Assembly: GCA_018268785.1 (NCBI GenBank)
Contig: JAFDVY010000023.1
Span: forward strand, 1-40,999
From: Acidobacteriota bacterium
GTDB taxonomy: Bacteria; Acidobacteriota; Terriglobia; Acidiferrales; UBA7541
Direction of reading: 5' to 3'
Length of the DNA stretch: 40,999 nucleotides
A program made the translations under genes and the position numbers. Below, piece by piece: positions 31,853 through 40,381 of this stretch (the first letter of the stretch is position 1; each line of letters begins with the position of its first letter). A model generated the notes under the pieces. The model saw only the letters and a list, made by a program, of their open reading frames with translations. It ran no database searches and was not told the origin of the DNA.

Positions 31853-33010
31853 TTACCGGGAGACCTGCGCCGAATAGTAGCCTTCGCGAGTGATGATGTT
31901 CAGCCCTGGCCGGCGTACGCGGACTTCCACGGGGTGGTAGTCCTTGCTCTTGTCGTTTCCTTGCGGCGAGTAAGCCAGAGTGTATTGATTCCTCGCTTGC
32001 TCCGTCACGCGCGAATACAGTTCTTCCAGCGAATTCCGTCTCTCCGCATAGTAAACGTCCCCGCCGGTATCGTGGGCATACGATTGCAGGCGATTGAATT
32101 TGCGGTCGAGATAGCTGCGCCCGACGCCGAGGCCATAAACAGAGATGTTGTAGCGGAGCAGTTCCTTCACCACCGTATCGTAGCTATTCTTGTTGTTTTT
32201 CGCGTTTTGCCCATCCGAGATGAGAAAAATAATTTTCCGGCGGTCGCGCCCGCGTTCGCTCAAAAGCTGAGCCGCTTCGTACACTGCATCGTCCAGCGCT
32301 TTATTCGGCTGGTTTTTCAGTATCTTCGTGGACTGCGGGATCGCTGGCCCGCCCGAAACATTTTGTCCATTTATCGTAGCCCCCGCCGTGAACGGATCTC
32401 CCGTAGGGCCTACGTCCGTCTGCGAATCCAGGCGGACTCGTCGCAATTCCGTCACCAGCTTGTCCTGGTCCTTGGTGAATCCCTTCCCTGGATGGAAATT
32501 GGTGTCAAACCGGCAGACAAACGCTTCATCCGTCAGACTCAGCCCCCCCACGATGGCCTTCAGGCTCTGCTCCACCATTTCCGAATCTTTGCCCTTCAAA
32601 TCGTTGTCAATCAAGACGACCGCAGAGAGCGGAAATGCTTCTACGGTAAAGAACGAGAGTCTTTGTTCCACGTTGTCGTCAAAAACGCGGAACTCTTCCT
32701 TAGTCAGGTCGGGCACAAGATGGCCGGTGGAGTCCTTGACAGTGACGGGGAGAACCACCAGGTTTACCCGGAACTTCAACAGCGCGGCAGAATCTGTCGT
32801 GGGAGACGCCGGTGTTTGCGGAGGCGTGCTCTGGACAGGCGCGGTACTTTGGGATGGTTGTGGAATAGAAGGAGCAGGGGGCTGTGGTTTAGGAGCCGGG
32901 GCGGAAGGTGGTTCCTGTGCACGCAAGGTCAACAAACAAGCAAGACTCAGCACCGTCACTCCCACAGAAACGACTCCGGCATTTCGCGTTTTTCGTGGAC
33001 TTTTCACCAT
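31853..33010 (-). CDS. VWFA-related acidobacterial domain protein, copy 1
   Basis: This 385-residue secreted protein has a signal or anchor segment (VVSVGVTVLSLACLLTLRA) and a Pro/Gln-rich linker (residues about 32-72). The VWFA-related domain follows, starting FRVNLVVLPVTVKDSTGHLVPDLTKEEFRVFDD. The MIDAS position reads VLIDNDLKGK instead of DxSxS, so metal binding is probably impaired, unlike in the two paralogues below. The end (ARNQYTLAYSPQGNDKSKDYHPVEVRVRRPGLNIITREGYY) is the standard family C-terminus. Such proteins are very numerous in Acidobacteriota; their role is unknown, probably in adhesion or envelope assembly. It is divergent from copy 2 across 161 bases. Confidence 0.92.
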   Translation of the reverse strand: MVKSPRKTRNAGVVSVGVTVLSLACLLTLRAQEPPSAPAPKPQPPAPSIPQPSQSTAPVQSTPPQTPASPTTDSAALLKFRVNLVVLPVTVKDSTGHLVPDLTKEEFRVFDDNVEQRLSFFTVEAFPLSAVVLIDNDLKGKDSEMVEQSLKAIVGGLSLTDEAFVCRFDTNFHPGKGFTKDQDKLVTELRRVRLDSQTDVGPTGDPFTAGATINGQNVSGGPAIPQSTKILKNQPNKALDDAVYEAAQLLSERGRDRRKIIFLISDGQNAKNNKNSYDTVVKELLRYNISVYGLGVGRSYLDRKFNRLQSYAHDTGGDVYYAERRNSLEELYSRVTEQARNQYTLAYSPQGNDKSKDYHPVEVRVRRPGLNIITREGYYSAQVSR

Positions 33011-33063
33011 GAGCGCGCCAAACTTCCTCTCCGTGGGTTTCTTTGCCTGAACTTCTGCTCGCT

Positions 33064-33096
33064 TAGACGCATCCGAAACCCCCTATAGACGCATCC
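33064..33096. promoter_or_regulatory. Direct repeat TAGACGCATCC, two copies 22 bp apart
   Basis: TAGACGCATCC occurs at 33064-33074 and 33086-33096, in the gap between the two divergent VWFA genes. The spacing equals two helical turns, as expected for tandem protein-binding sites on one DNA face. No known regulator motif is recognised. Confidence 0.45.
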
Positions 33097-33171
33097 CAGT
33101 TTACGATAGCTACGAAACCTTCCAGGCCGGAACTGGCGCCAGCCGGAAATGACCCCACGAGGAAAGTATAC

Positions 33172-34134
33172 ATGCCTTTGTTGACCCGATTTGCCGCGTC
33201 GGTAGCGGCCTTCTCTCTCACATTCGGTGGGGTGGCACCCGCCGTCCCGCAGGAGCCCGCGCAGGGCGGCGCAATCTCCACCCAGGTCTCGCTGGTCAGC
33301 CTTTTCGCCACCGTTCGCGACAAGAACAAGCGCATCGTGGCCGACCTCAAGCAGGAAGACTTCAAGGTCTTCCAGGATAATGAAGAACAAAAAATAGCGT
33401 TCTTCAGTAAGGAAGTGACGCTTCCGATCACGATTGGGTTGCTCATCGATACCAGCGGCAGCGAGCAGAATCGTCTCCCTGCCGAGCAGGACGCCGCCAC
33501 GCGCTTTCTCGAACGCGTCATGAAAAAGGGCGATGAAGCCATGGTCATGAGTTTCGACCTCGACGTGGATCTTCTCGCGGACTTCACCGAGGACAAACAT
33601 ATCATCGAGCGCGCAATCAACAAGGCTCAGGTCAACGCAGTCGGCGGCGGTGGCGTGGTCACGCCGGGAACAATTCCATCCAATACCGGCGGAACTCACT
33701 TTTATGACGCCGTGTATCTGGCTTGCGGAGAAAAGCTCGCCACGGAGGCAGGGCGAAAAGCTCTTGTAATCATTACGGATGCGCAGGATGAAGGCAGCAA
33801 AGTCCGCCTCGATGAAGCCATCGAGGCCGCGCAAAGATCGGACACTGTAGTACATGTCTTGCTGGTGCACGATCCGGGCTACGGCTGGCGGCCAGACGTG
33901 GCAAAAAAACTCTCCGACGAAACCGGCGGCCGCACGATCGAAGTCTCGTCCGAGAAAAGACTCGAAGAAGCCTTCGATCAAATCTCCGAAGAGCTCCGCT
34001 CTCAATATCAGATCGGCTACTACTATCCGGCGAACAAACCTAAGGATGGAGGCTTCCGCAAAATCAAAGTGGAAGTGAACAACAAGGACCAGAAAGTCCT
34101 CTCCCGCAAAGGTTTTTACGCACCGAAGGGCTAG
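33172..34134 (+). CDS. VWFA-related acidobacterial domain protein, copy 2
   Basis: This 320-residue secreted protein has a signal peptide (TRFAASVAAFSLTFGGVAPA). The family domain begins at VSLVSLFATVRDKNKRIVADLKQEDFKVFQDN. The MIDAS motif is intact: LLIDTSGSEQ. The C-terminus, LRSQYQIGYYYPANKPKDGGFRKIKVEVN to KGFYAPKG, is typical. It probably acts outside the cytoplasmic membrane as a metal-dependent binding module. The ATG has GAGGAAAG five bases upstream. It reads toward the kinase gene but is separated from it by 197 bases and a separate promoter. Confidence 0.93.
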   Translation: MPLLTRFAASVAAFSLTFGGVAPAVPQEPAQGGAISTQVSLVSLFATVRDKNKRIVADLKQEDFKVFQDNEEQKIAFFSKEVTLPITIGLLIDTSGSEQNRLPAEQDAATRFLERVMKKGDEAMVMSFDLDVDLLADFTEDKHIIERAINKAQVNAVGGGGVVTPGTIPSNTGGTHFYDAVYLACGEKLATEAGRKALVIITDAQDEGSKVRLDEAIEAAQRSDTVVHVLLVHDPGYGWRPDVAKKLSDETGGRTIEVSSEKRLEEAFDQISEELRSQYQIGYYYPANKPKDGGFRKIKVEVNNKDQKVLSRKGFYAPKG

Positions 34135-34287
34135 CAGCTCATATGGAAGTGCAACTCCAAATAGCCATTGGTTTCACACTCAAGCTATTGCAGCATTGAA
34201 GACCCTTTGGATGCCGATAGATAACAATCCTCAGCGCCTCCTCCAGCCACTTCGTATGGTTTTTCTGCAAAATCTGCGGCAACAGAA

Positions 34288-34316
34288 TTGACCGCGGCTA
34301 ATTGCGCAGATAACAT
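34288..34316 (+). promoter_or_regulatory. Promoter of the Ser/Thr kinase gene
   Basis: TTGACC (34288-34293), 17 bases, TAACAT (34311-34316). The -10 is 15 bases before the ATG, which gives a leader of only about eight bases and no Shine-Dalgarno. Confidence 0.5.
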
Positions 34317-34331
34317 CTTGCATCCAGCGAA

Positions 34332-37055
34332 ATGATGGAAGAACAGCTCATCGGCCATTACCGAATCCTCCGCAAACTTGGCGGAGGGGGCATGGGCGTT
34401 GTTTTCGAGGCGGAGGACGCCAAACTTGCTCGGCGTGTCGCCCTCAAATTCCTTCCCGAAGACAAATTGCAGGATCCGGAAAGCCACCAGCGTTTTCTAC
34501 GCGAAGCTCGTGCCGCTTCCGCGCTCAATCACCCCGGCATCTGCACCATTTACGCCATTGAAGAACACGATGGAAAAACCTTCCTCGCCCTCGAACTGCT
34601 CGAAGGCAAAGCACTCGATCAAGTCATCCGCACAGGTGCGCAGCCACTCAATCGCACTCTTGAACTGGGGATTCAAATCTCAGACGCGCTTGACGCTGCC
34701 CACAAGAAAGGCATCATTCACCGCGACATCAAGCCAGCGAACATTTTTGTCACTGACCGCGGCCAGGCAAAAATTCTCGATTTCGGCCTCGCCAAACTCG
34801 TTCCCGGACACGGCAACGAAACAACAGCGATGCAAGACCTCGATGTCACGCACCTCACCAGCCCGGGCCTCGCCGTCGGCACCATCGCTTACATGTCTCC
34901 TGAACAAGCCCGTGGCGAAGAGCTCGACGCACGCACCGACCTCTTCTCCCTTGGAGCCGTGCTCTACCAAACGATCACGGGCAAGCATCCTTTCCCCGGA
35001 ACCGCGAGCGCCGTCGTCTTTGAAAATATTCTGCGCAACACGCCGGTCGCTCCCGTCTCGCTGAATCCGGAAGTCCCGCCAGAATTCGAGCGCATTCTCA
35101 ACAAAGCCCTGGAAAAGGACCGCGATTGCCGCTATCAATTCGCCGCCGAGCTTCGCGCCGATTTGAAACGCCTCTTGCGCGAAGTCGATTCCGGGAAAAT
35201 CGCCACCACATCAGTCCCCGCCGCTGGCAGTTCATCTCTCTTTCCTCCGAAGACCACGTCGCAAACCGAAACTTCGGTGGAAGCGCCCGGCAGCGGCTCC
35301 GCCATCATTCAAGCCGCAAAGCAAAACAAACTTGGGGCTGGAATTACGGGCTTCATCGCCCTGATTGTTTTGCTCGCGGCAGGCTTCGGCGTTTACAAGC
35401 TCCTGCAAAAGCCGCCTCATGTTCCCTTCGAACACTTCACCATCGAAAACCTCTCGAATAACGGCCACACTTCCCTGGCCGCCATGTCTCCGGACGGCAA
35501 ATATCTTGCGCTCGTCTGGGAAGAAAACGGCCTGCAAGCGCTCGCCCTGCGCCACATACAAACTGGAAGCAACACGCAGATTGTCGCTCCGGCCGCCACT
35601 CGTTACATCGGTGTCGCTTTCTCTCCAGATGGAAGCTATCTGTATTTCGTCCGGCGCGATGAGGAAGAACACACGATTTCGATTTTGTATCAGGCTCCGG
35701 TCCTGGGCGGCACTCCGCGACCGCTTATTCGCGATGTGGATAGTCCCGTGGCGTTTTCTCCCGATGGCCAGCGTCTCGCCTACCTTCGGCAGGATCACGA
35801 TTCGCCGACGTTCGATCTCTTAATCGCAAAAAGTGATGGCACTCCGGAGCGTGCCCTTTTCAAGAGTATGCCGCTGGCCAGTGACAGCTACACGCTCGCC
35901 TGGTCGCCAGATGGGAAAACTATCGCGATTCCCGTTGTCCAGCCCACTCCCGACGATTTGGGCGGCTTTCTGGCCGTCGATGTCGCCACAGGCGCCCGCT
36001 GGAATTTCGCAAACTCCCCCAAAAAAGTTTCCTACGATCCCGTCTGGCTGCCCGACAACTCAGGCTTGCTCATTACCACGGCAGAAGCCTCATCCGGGCG
36101 TTTGCAGCGCCAACTGGGCATCGTCGACTCCGGGCAAGGCAAGTATCGCGCGATCACGGCGGACACAAATTCCTACGCACACCCGAGCATCGCCGCAAAT
36201 TTCCAAAGTTTTGTCGCAGCGCAAGTGCAAACCCGCACCGACTTTTCCATCGCGCCAGCAAACAGCCCCCAGGACGCTCATACGCTCGTTCTATCTTCCA
36301 AACAAGCTTTTTGGTGGTGGGACTGGATGCCGGACGGCAAGCTTCTGGTTCCACAAGGCGGAGAAGTCCGAGTCGTAAATCCCGCTGGCGGCGAATCGCT
36401 TGTTTTTTCGGACTCCATGGAAGTTCCAAATCAAGTCGCATCTTGCGGCGGTGGAAAATACTGGGTTCTTCGTGTCATCGGCCGCTCAGGGAAAGCATCC
36501 GTAAATTTGTGGCGCGCGGATTTTACCAGCGGCAAGCAGTTTCAATTGACGCACGGTACCAGCGAAGCGGAACCAAGCTGCTCGCCCGACGGCAACTGGG
36601 TTTATTACGTGGATCACGCCGATGGAAATAACCTGAAGCGCGTTTCGATTGACGGCGGCGCTCCGGAAGTTGTTTTGAAGACCGGCGTCGGATCGTACAG
36701 CCTCTCTCCGGATGGAAAATGGATCCTGACGACGGAAGTTCGCGAGTTCGATCACAAGCTAATGTTGCGTCTGGACTCCACGGAAACGCGCCAGACCGAA
36801 TATCACGACATTGACCAGCGCGCGCAAGAAGGCGTGAAAATCGCGCCCGGTGGAAAAAATGTCGCGTATGTGGTCAGGGAAAAAGGAGTGGACAACCTGT
36901 GGATGCAGCCGCTCGATGGATCGAGCCGCAAGCAACTGACTCGCTTCGCGGCCGATCAAATTGCAAGATTCAGCTACTCACTGGACGGATCGAAGCTGGC
37001 GATCGAACGCTTTCATCTCGAATCCGACGCGATTCTTTTCCGCGATTCCCAGTAA
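34332..37055 (+). CDS. Serine/threonine protein kinase with TolB/PD40-type sensor domain
   Basis: This 907-residue membrane protein has a PknB-type kinase at residues 10-275. The glycine loop is [14 protein letters not shown], the ATP lysine is in VALKF (K39), the catalytic loop is [11 protein letters not shown] (D132) and metal binding is DFG (150-152). A Ser/Thr-rich linker and one transmembrane helix (336-356) follow. The extracytoplasmic part (about 360-900) is made of repeated PD40/WD40-like blades, with 'SPDGK'-type turns at many points (for example [32 protein letters not shown]). It is a sensor kinase for an unknown external ligand. It sits between two VWFA genes. The ATG at 34335 is equally possible. 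Confidence 0.95.
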   Translation: MMEEQLIGHYRILRKLGGGGMGVVFEAEDAKLARRVALKFLPEDKLQDPESHQRFLREARAASALNHPGICTIYAIEEHDGKTFLALELLEGKALDQVIRTGAQPLNRTLELGIQISDALDAAHKKGIIHRDIKPANIFVTDRGQAKILDFGLAKLVPGHGNETTAMQDLDVTHLTSPGLAVGTIAYMSPEQARGEELDARTDLFSLGAVLYQTITGKHPFPGTASAVVFENILRNTPVAPVSLNPEVPPEFERILNKALEKDRDCRYQFAAELRADLKRLLREVDSGKIATTSVPAAGSSSLFPPKTTSQTETSVEAPGSGSAIIQAAKQNKLGAGITGFIALIVLLAAGFGVYKLLQKPPHVPFEHFTIENLSNNGHTSLAAMSPDGKYLALVWEENGLQALALRHIQTGSNTQIVAPAATRYIGVAFSPDGSYLYFVRRDEEEHTISILYQAPVLGGTPRPLIRDVDSPVAFSPDGQRLAYLRQDHDSPTFDLLIAKSDGTPERALFKSMPLASDSYTLAWSPDGKTIAIPVVQPTPDDLGGFLAVDVATGARWNFANSPKKVSYDPVWLPDNSGLLITTAEASSGRLQRQLGIVDSGQGKYRAITADTNSYAHPSIAANFQSFVAAQVQTRTDFSIAPANSPQDAHTLVLSSKQAFWWWDWMPDGKLLVPQGGEVRVVNPAGGESLVFSDSMEVPNQVASCGGGKYWVLRVIGRSGKASVNLWRADFTSGKQFQLTHGTSEAEPSCSPDGNWVYYVDHADGNNLKRVSIDGGAPEVVLKTGVGSYSLSPDGKWILTTEVREFDHKLMLRLDSTETRQTEYHDIDQRAQEGVKIAPGGKNVAYVVREKGVDNLWMQPLDGSSRKQLTRFAADQIARFSYSLDGSKLAIERFHLESDAILFRDSQ

Positions 37056-37063
37056 TACTTCCC

Positions 37064-38143
37064 TTATGGTTTCTGCGCGGGCGGAGTTGAGGGGGCAACA
37101 GTCACGCCTACATCGCTGGAGTTCGGCCGCGCGTAGTAACCGCGGCGGGCCCGCACCTGATACCCGTTGAATTTTGGCAATTCAATCTTGATGCGGTGGT
37201 ACTTGTTGTTCGGCACGAAGTTCGTCGGGTTATAGGTGATCTGGTATTGGTTGCGCAGCTCGTCGCCGATGTCCTGGAACGATTGATCGAGGTCGTCTAC
37301 GTGGTACGGATAGAACGAGCGGCCGCCTGTCTCTTCCGCGAGATCCTGCAAAATCTTGTCGCCGTCTGTCAGATGATATTTGCAGGCGCCGGTCGCGCGA
37401 CAATCCTTCTCCGCTGTCGTCGTCACCCATTGGATGCTCGTACTGATCGTGTAAATCACCACGCCGGTGCGCTGTGCCATTTCCACGGCTTCCGATTTCG
37501 TGTGATCGGAGAGATTGTCTTCGCCGTCGCTGATCAGAATCATCACGCGGCGCACCACGTCCTGCTGATCCCCGGGCGGACGCGGCGGATTGCTGAGCTG
37601 CTTCGCGCACGCCTCGTAGATTGCATCATAGACCGCGGTCCCGCCGCCCGCGCGCGTCTTCAACACCTGGTCGCGCAGCAATCCCGTGTCTCCGGTGAAT
37701 GCCTGGATAATTTGCGGCTCGTCGTCAAACGTCATCGCAAACGCCTGATCCTTGCCGCGGCGCAGCACCGTATACATGAAATTGACGGCCGCTTCCTGCT
37801 CGAACTTCAGGCGGTCGCGAATGCTGTTGGAAGTGTCGAGCAGCAGGCCAATGCGCAGAGGAATATCCGATTGCCGGCTGAAATACCGGATCTCCTGTGT
37901 GGCGTTATCGTCGACTATTTTGAAATCTTCCTTGGTCAAATCGGAAACCAGTTTGTTGCGCCGGTTGAGTACGGTGGCCAGCACGTCCACGAGGTTGACG
38001 GGAACTTTGATCGTGGTCTGACTCTGCTGTGTCTCCTGTTGATTCGGAGGCGGGGGTTGCGGCTGCTGTTGCTGCGCTCTTTCCGAAATTGGCAAGGCGA
38101 GAATCAGAAAGGCGGCGAAGAGACCTGTAAGTGTGCGGCGCAT
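37064..38143 (-). CDS. VWFA-related acidobacterial domain protein, copy 3
   Basis: This is a 359-residue secreted protein with a signal peptide (RRTLTGLFAAFLILALPISERA) and a Gln/Pro-rich linker. The VWFA-related domain follows, beginning VNLVDVLATVLNRRNKLVSDLTKEDFKIVDDN. The MIDAS is intact (LLLDTSNSIRD). Two extra cysteines (EKDCRATGACKYH) occur late in the domain, possibly a disulphide. The C-terminus is LRNQYQITYNP to ARRGYYARP. A consensus-like promoter (TTGACG, 18 bases, TATAAT) overlaps the end of the upstream pseudouridine synthase gene. The -10 is only eight bases before the ATG, so the mRNA is probably leaderless. It is convergent with the kinase. Confidence 0.93.
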   Translation of the reverse strand: MRRTLTGLFAAFLILALPISERAQQQQPQPPPPNQQETQQSQTTIKVPVNLVDVLATVLNRRNKLVSDLTKEDFKIVDDNATQEIRYFSRQSDIPLRIGLLLDTSNSIRDRLKFEQEAAVNFMYTVLRRGKDQAFAMTFDDEPQIIQAFTGDTGLLRDQVLKTRAGGGTAVYDAIYEACAKQLSNPPRPPGDQQDVVRRVMILISDGEDNLSDHTKSEAVEMAQRTGVVIYTISTSIQWVTTTAEKDCRATGACKYHLTDGDKILQDLAEETGGRSFYPYHVDDLDQSFQDIGDELRNQYQITYNPTNFVPNNKYHRIKIELPKFNGYQVRARRGYYARPNSSDVGVTVAPSTPPAQKP

Positions 38144-38151
38144 GGGTATGA

Positions 38152-38181
38152 ATTATAAGAAGCAGGCAAGCGAAGCGTCAA
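38152..38181 (-). promoter_or_regulatory. Promoter for VWFA copy 3 inside the synthase 3' end
   Basis: On the minus strand TTGACG (38176-38181), 18 bases, TATAAT (38152-38157): a perfect -10 and a five-of-six -35. The -10 ends eight bases before the ATG, so transcription starts about two bases upstream of the start codon. There is no Shine-Dalgarno. Confidence 0.7.
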
Positions 38182-39154
38182 TTTTTGCAACGCCTGCCGC
38201 GGCTGCCAATTTCTCCAGATAAAGTTTTAGTTCCGGTGCAAGGGGGGCTGTGACCGTAATCTGTTTTCCAGTGCGCGGGTGAATGAAAGAGAGCCGTGCT
38301 GCATGCAAAAATTGCCGTCCGAGCGCAGGAAGTCTGGCTCGCTCTGCTGTCAGCTGCGTTGCAGCGCCATAAAGCGTATCGCCCACCACCGGATGTTTCA
38401 GGGCGCTGAAGTGCACACGGATTTGATGCGTGCGCCCCGTGTGGAGTTGGACTTCGACCAGCGTCGCCGGACCAAATTCCTGCAGCTTGACCCAATCCGT
38501 TCGCGCGGAGCGGGCTTTCGCGAACTTGCCGGCCGGCCGAGCAGTCATTCTCATGCGGCGCTTCGGATCGCGTGAAATGGCGAGTTCGATGCGCCCTTTC
38601 TCTCCCGTGAGTTTTCCCTGCACCAGCGCAAGATAAGTCTTCTGGATTGTTCGTGATTGAAACGCCTCTGCCAGCTTGGTGTGAGCAAAATCGTTTTTGG
38701 CGATAACGATGGTGCCGCTCGTGTCTTTATCGAGCCGGTGAACAATGCCCGGGCGCAAGGCATCCCCGCTTTGCGAAAGCGCTTGCCCGCGGCCAAGCAA
38801 CGCGTTGACGAGGGTACCGCTCGAATTCCCCGCTCCCGCATGGACGGTCATCCCGGCAGGCTTGTTGATAACAATGAGGTCGTCGTCTTCGTAGGGAACG
38901 TCAAGCGGAATGAATTCGGCTTCGGCTTTGAGCGGGGCGCGTGGCTCGGGCCGAACTTCAATTCGGTCGCCGTTCTTAAGCTTGTGGCTTGGCTTGGAAC
39001 GTAAGCCATTGACCTGGACCAGGCCAGAATCAATAAGCTCTTGCACGCGGGAACGCGAGAGTTCCGGACAACGTGCGGTGACAAAACGATCCAGCCGCGA
39101 GCCGGAATCGGCGGGCCCTGCGACAATTTCCTGCGGCGCTATCGAAGAAGACAC
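38153..39154 (-). CDS. RluA/RluD family pseudouridine synthase
   Basis: This 333-residue enzyme has an N-terminal S4 RNA-binding domain (SGSRLDRFVTARCPELSRSRVQELIDSGLVQVNG). A RluA-type catalytic domain follows, with the motif HRLDKDTSGTIVIAKND containing the catalytic Asp and HTGRTHQIRVHFSALKHPVVGD near the end. It converts specific uridines in 23S rRNA (or tRNA) to pseudouridine. The length and S4 domain match RluD. The start is a GTG. The VWFA gene follows after nine bases, but it has its own promoter inside this gene. Confidence 0.95.
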   Translation of the reverse strand: MSSSIAPQEIVAGPADSGSRLDRFVTARCPELSRSRVQELIDSGLVQVNGLRSKPSHKLKNGDRIEVRPEPRAPLKAEAEFIPLDVPYEDDDLIVINKPAGMTVHAGAGNSSGTLVNALLGRGQALSQSGDALRPGIVHRLDKDTSGTIVIAKNDFAHTKLAEAFQSRTIQKTYLALVQGKLTGEKGRIELAISRDPKRRMRMTARPAGKFAKARSARTDWVKLQEFGPATLVEVQLHTGRTHQIRVHFSALKHPVVGDTLYGAATQLTAERARLPALGRQFLHAARLSFIHPRTGKQITVTAPLAPELKLYLEKLAAAAGVAKIDASLACFL

Positions 39155-39175
39155 CGCGGGATTGTAGCAGAGCGG

Positions 39176-39544
39176 CTATGCGTGCGCTGCCTGGCTGTTT
39201 TTCAGCGATTTGTACGTCAGTGCAACGAGAAGAAGCGGATACGCAATGCCAATCAGCGTAATGGGCCAGCCGGCATAATGCTTCCATACGCCGATAATGA
39301 GAAAAACCGGCACTCCAATATATGCCGCAGATTGTGCGAGAACCGCCGCGTGCGGCGAACGAATCAGCAACAGGATCCCTGCCACCAGAAGAAAAATACC
39401 GGCCAGCGTGCCAATCGTTCCCATGACTAAAGGCTCGGTCTCACTCCGCAGAATGCCACGGTAGATGAGTTCCTGAACCCCTCCTACAGTCTCGAAAGCT
39501 CCAAAAACAATTGCAAAAAGTGAAGCCGGCAATTGACCGCGCAT
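39176..39544 (-). CDS. Small four-helix membrane protein
   Basis: This 122-residue protein has four hydrophobic segments (SLFAIVFGAFETVGGVQEL, LVMGTIGTLAGIFLLVAGILLLI, AVLAQSAAYIGVPVFLIIGVW, PITLIGIAYPLLLVALTY). The ATG at 39544 is fixed by a perfect AGGAGG seven bases upstream. The longer frame to 39649 overlaps the preceding gene and is not needed. It is third in the PadR operon (PadR, prefix-domain membrane protein, this gene). I recognise no named family. It may be the controlled output of the operon. Confidence 0.82.
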   Translation of the reverse strand: MRGQLPASLFAIVFGAFETVGGVQELIYRGILRSETEPLVMGTIGTLAGIFLLVAGILLLIRSPHAAVLAQSAAYIGVPVFLIIGVWKHYAGWPITLIGIAYPLLLVALTYKSLKNSQAAHA

Positions 39545-39578
39545 ATCCTTACCTCCTCGAAATCGAATAGCTCCTCTT

Positions 39579-39878
39579 TTACGCTCGAAGCACCCAGAAA
39601 AAAGTCCAGGTAATAAGCGAAGAAAGAAGAACTGAGGTCGCCGTAGCAATGACGAACGTATCTTGCATGCGGGCCACGATTCCTACGCTCACAACTTCCC
39701 ACAAGGCCGTGCGCCATAAAGCCACGAATGACAGAGCATTGCCGCTTGCCGAAATATCCCGCAATAAATCTTCGAAAACCTCGACCATGTGCCTACCGAA
39801 CTTTTCCCGCAGATCGCGAGGGTAAAACACCAGCATTCGCTCATAGCAAAAACAGCTCAATTGAATCAGGGAAGTCAT
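39579..39878 (-). CDS. Permease-prefix-like membrane protein linked to PadR
   Basis: This is a 99-residue protein. Residues about 11-62 (CYERMLVFYPRDLREKFGRHMVEVFEDLLRD and on to ALWEVV) resemble the N-terminal prefix segment of acidobacterial permeases and of the S41 peptidase at 7544 (LYAFFLRLFPAHFREEYGDEALQLFRD). One transmembrane segment (VIATATSVLLSSLITWTFFWVL) ends the protein, so it is prefix plus anchor alone. It starts three bases after the PadR stop. It may be a truncated permease or a stand-alone partner that senses or docks the PadR-controlled membrane proteins. Confidence 0.8.
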   Translation of the reverse strand: MTSLIQLSCFCYERMLVFYPRDLREKFGRHMVEVFEDLLRDISASGNALSFVALWRTALWEVVSVGIVARMQDTFVIATATSVLLSSLITWTFFWVLRA

Positions 39879-39881
39879 GAT

Positions 39882-40253
39882 TTATCCCGCAGCACGCGTA
39901 ACCAGCTTCTTGCGTTGCGCCAGACGAACCGCTGTGTCCATGCGCTCCAGCTCCGCCTCCAGCAGGAGCTTTCCTTTGCCCGTGAGCCGGTAGTAGCGGC
40001 GGCGCGAATCTCGCTCCGTGGAAGCTGCCGGGCCGTCGACTTCCTCCAAGAGGGAAAGATCAAGCAGACGCTGCAACGTTGCGTATAGCGTTCCGGGCCC
40101 CATTTGAAATTTTTCGGAAGACAACGACTTGGTTTCCTGCATGATCGCGTATCCGTGCTTTTGCCCGTCAGCCAGGGCAAAGAGCACATAAAAAACGGCG
40201 GGAGTCAGCGGCAGGAGCGATTGAAGTTCGGGAGGTAATTCCGGCTGTTTCAC
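39882..40253 (-). CDS. PadR family transcriptional regulator, second copy
   Basis: This 123-residue protein has the PadR winged helix (PAVFYVLFALADGQKHGYAIMQET, GPGTLYATLQRLLDLSLLEEV, RRRYYRLTGKGKLLLEAEL). The start is the GTG at 40253, because AGAGGA stands five bases before it. The open frame upstream runs through a perfect 31-bp palindrome and is not coding. It leads an operon of three genes, all minus strand. It most likely represses its own transcription by binding the palindrome that contains the promoter. Confidence 0.93.
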   Translation of the reverse strand: MKQPELPPELQSLLPLTPAVFYVLFALADGQKHGYAIMQETKSLSSEKFQMGPGTLYATLQRLLDLSLLEEVDGPAASTERDSRRRYYRLTGKGKLLLEAELERMDTAVRLAQRKKLVTRAAG

Positions 40254-40286
40254 AGTGTTCCTCTGGCACGGCGCGAATATGCCGAA

Positions 40287-40319
40287 GACAGATATATCCG
40301 TAACGGATATATCTGTCAA
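40287..40319 (-). promoter_or_regulatory. Promoter within a perfect 15-bp-arm palindrome (PadR operator)
   Basis: GACAGATATATCCGT and ACGGATATATCTGTC are exact reverse complements around one central A (40287-40317). On the minus strand this same stretch supplies TTGACA (40314-40319) and, after exactly 17 bases, TATATC (40291-40296). A repressor bound here would cover both promoter elements. It is 34 bases from the padR start. Confidence 0.85.
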
Positions 40320-40381
40320 GAGAATTCTTCAGAAATCTTCCCGGACGGTCAGGCGCCGAAATCCGAGTCAGCCAGGGACAG

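Noticed and set aside
31934..33088. 384-residue frame antisense to VWFA copy 1
   Set aside because: Covers a gene with clear family motifs; no domain signature of its own.
37196..38158. 320-residue frame antisense to VWFA copy 3
   Set aside because: Same reason: it mirrors a recognised gene and has no recognisable features.
40254..40319. N-terminal extension of the second PadR through the palindrome
   Set aside because: The extra codons fall inside a perfect operator-like palindrome with promoter boxes, while AGAGGA precedes the GTG at 40253.
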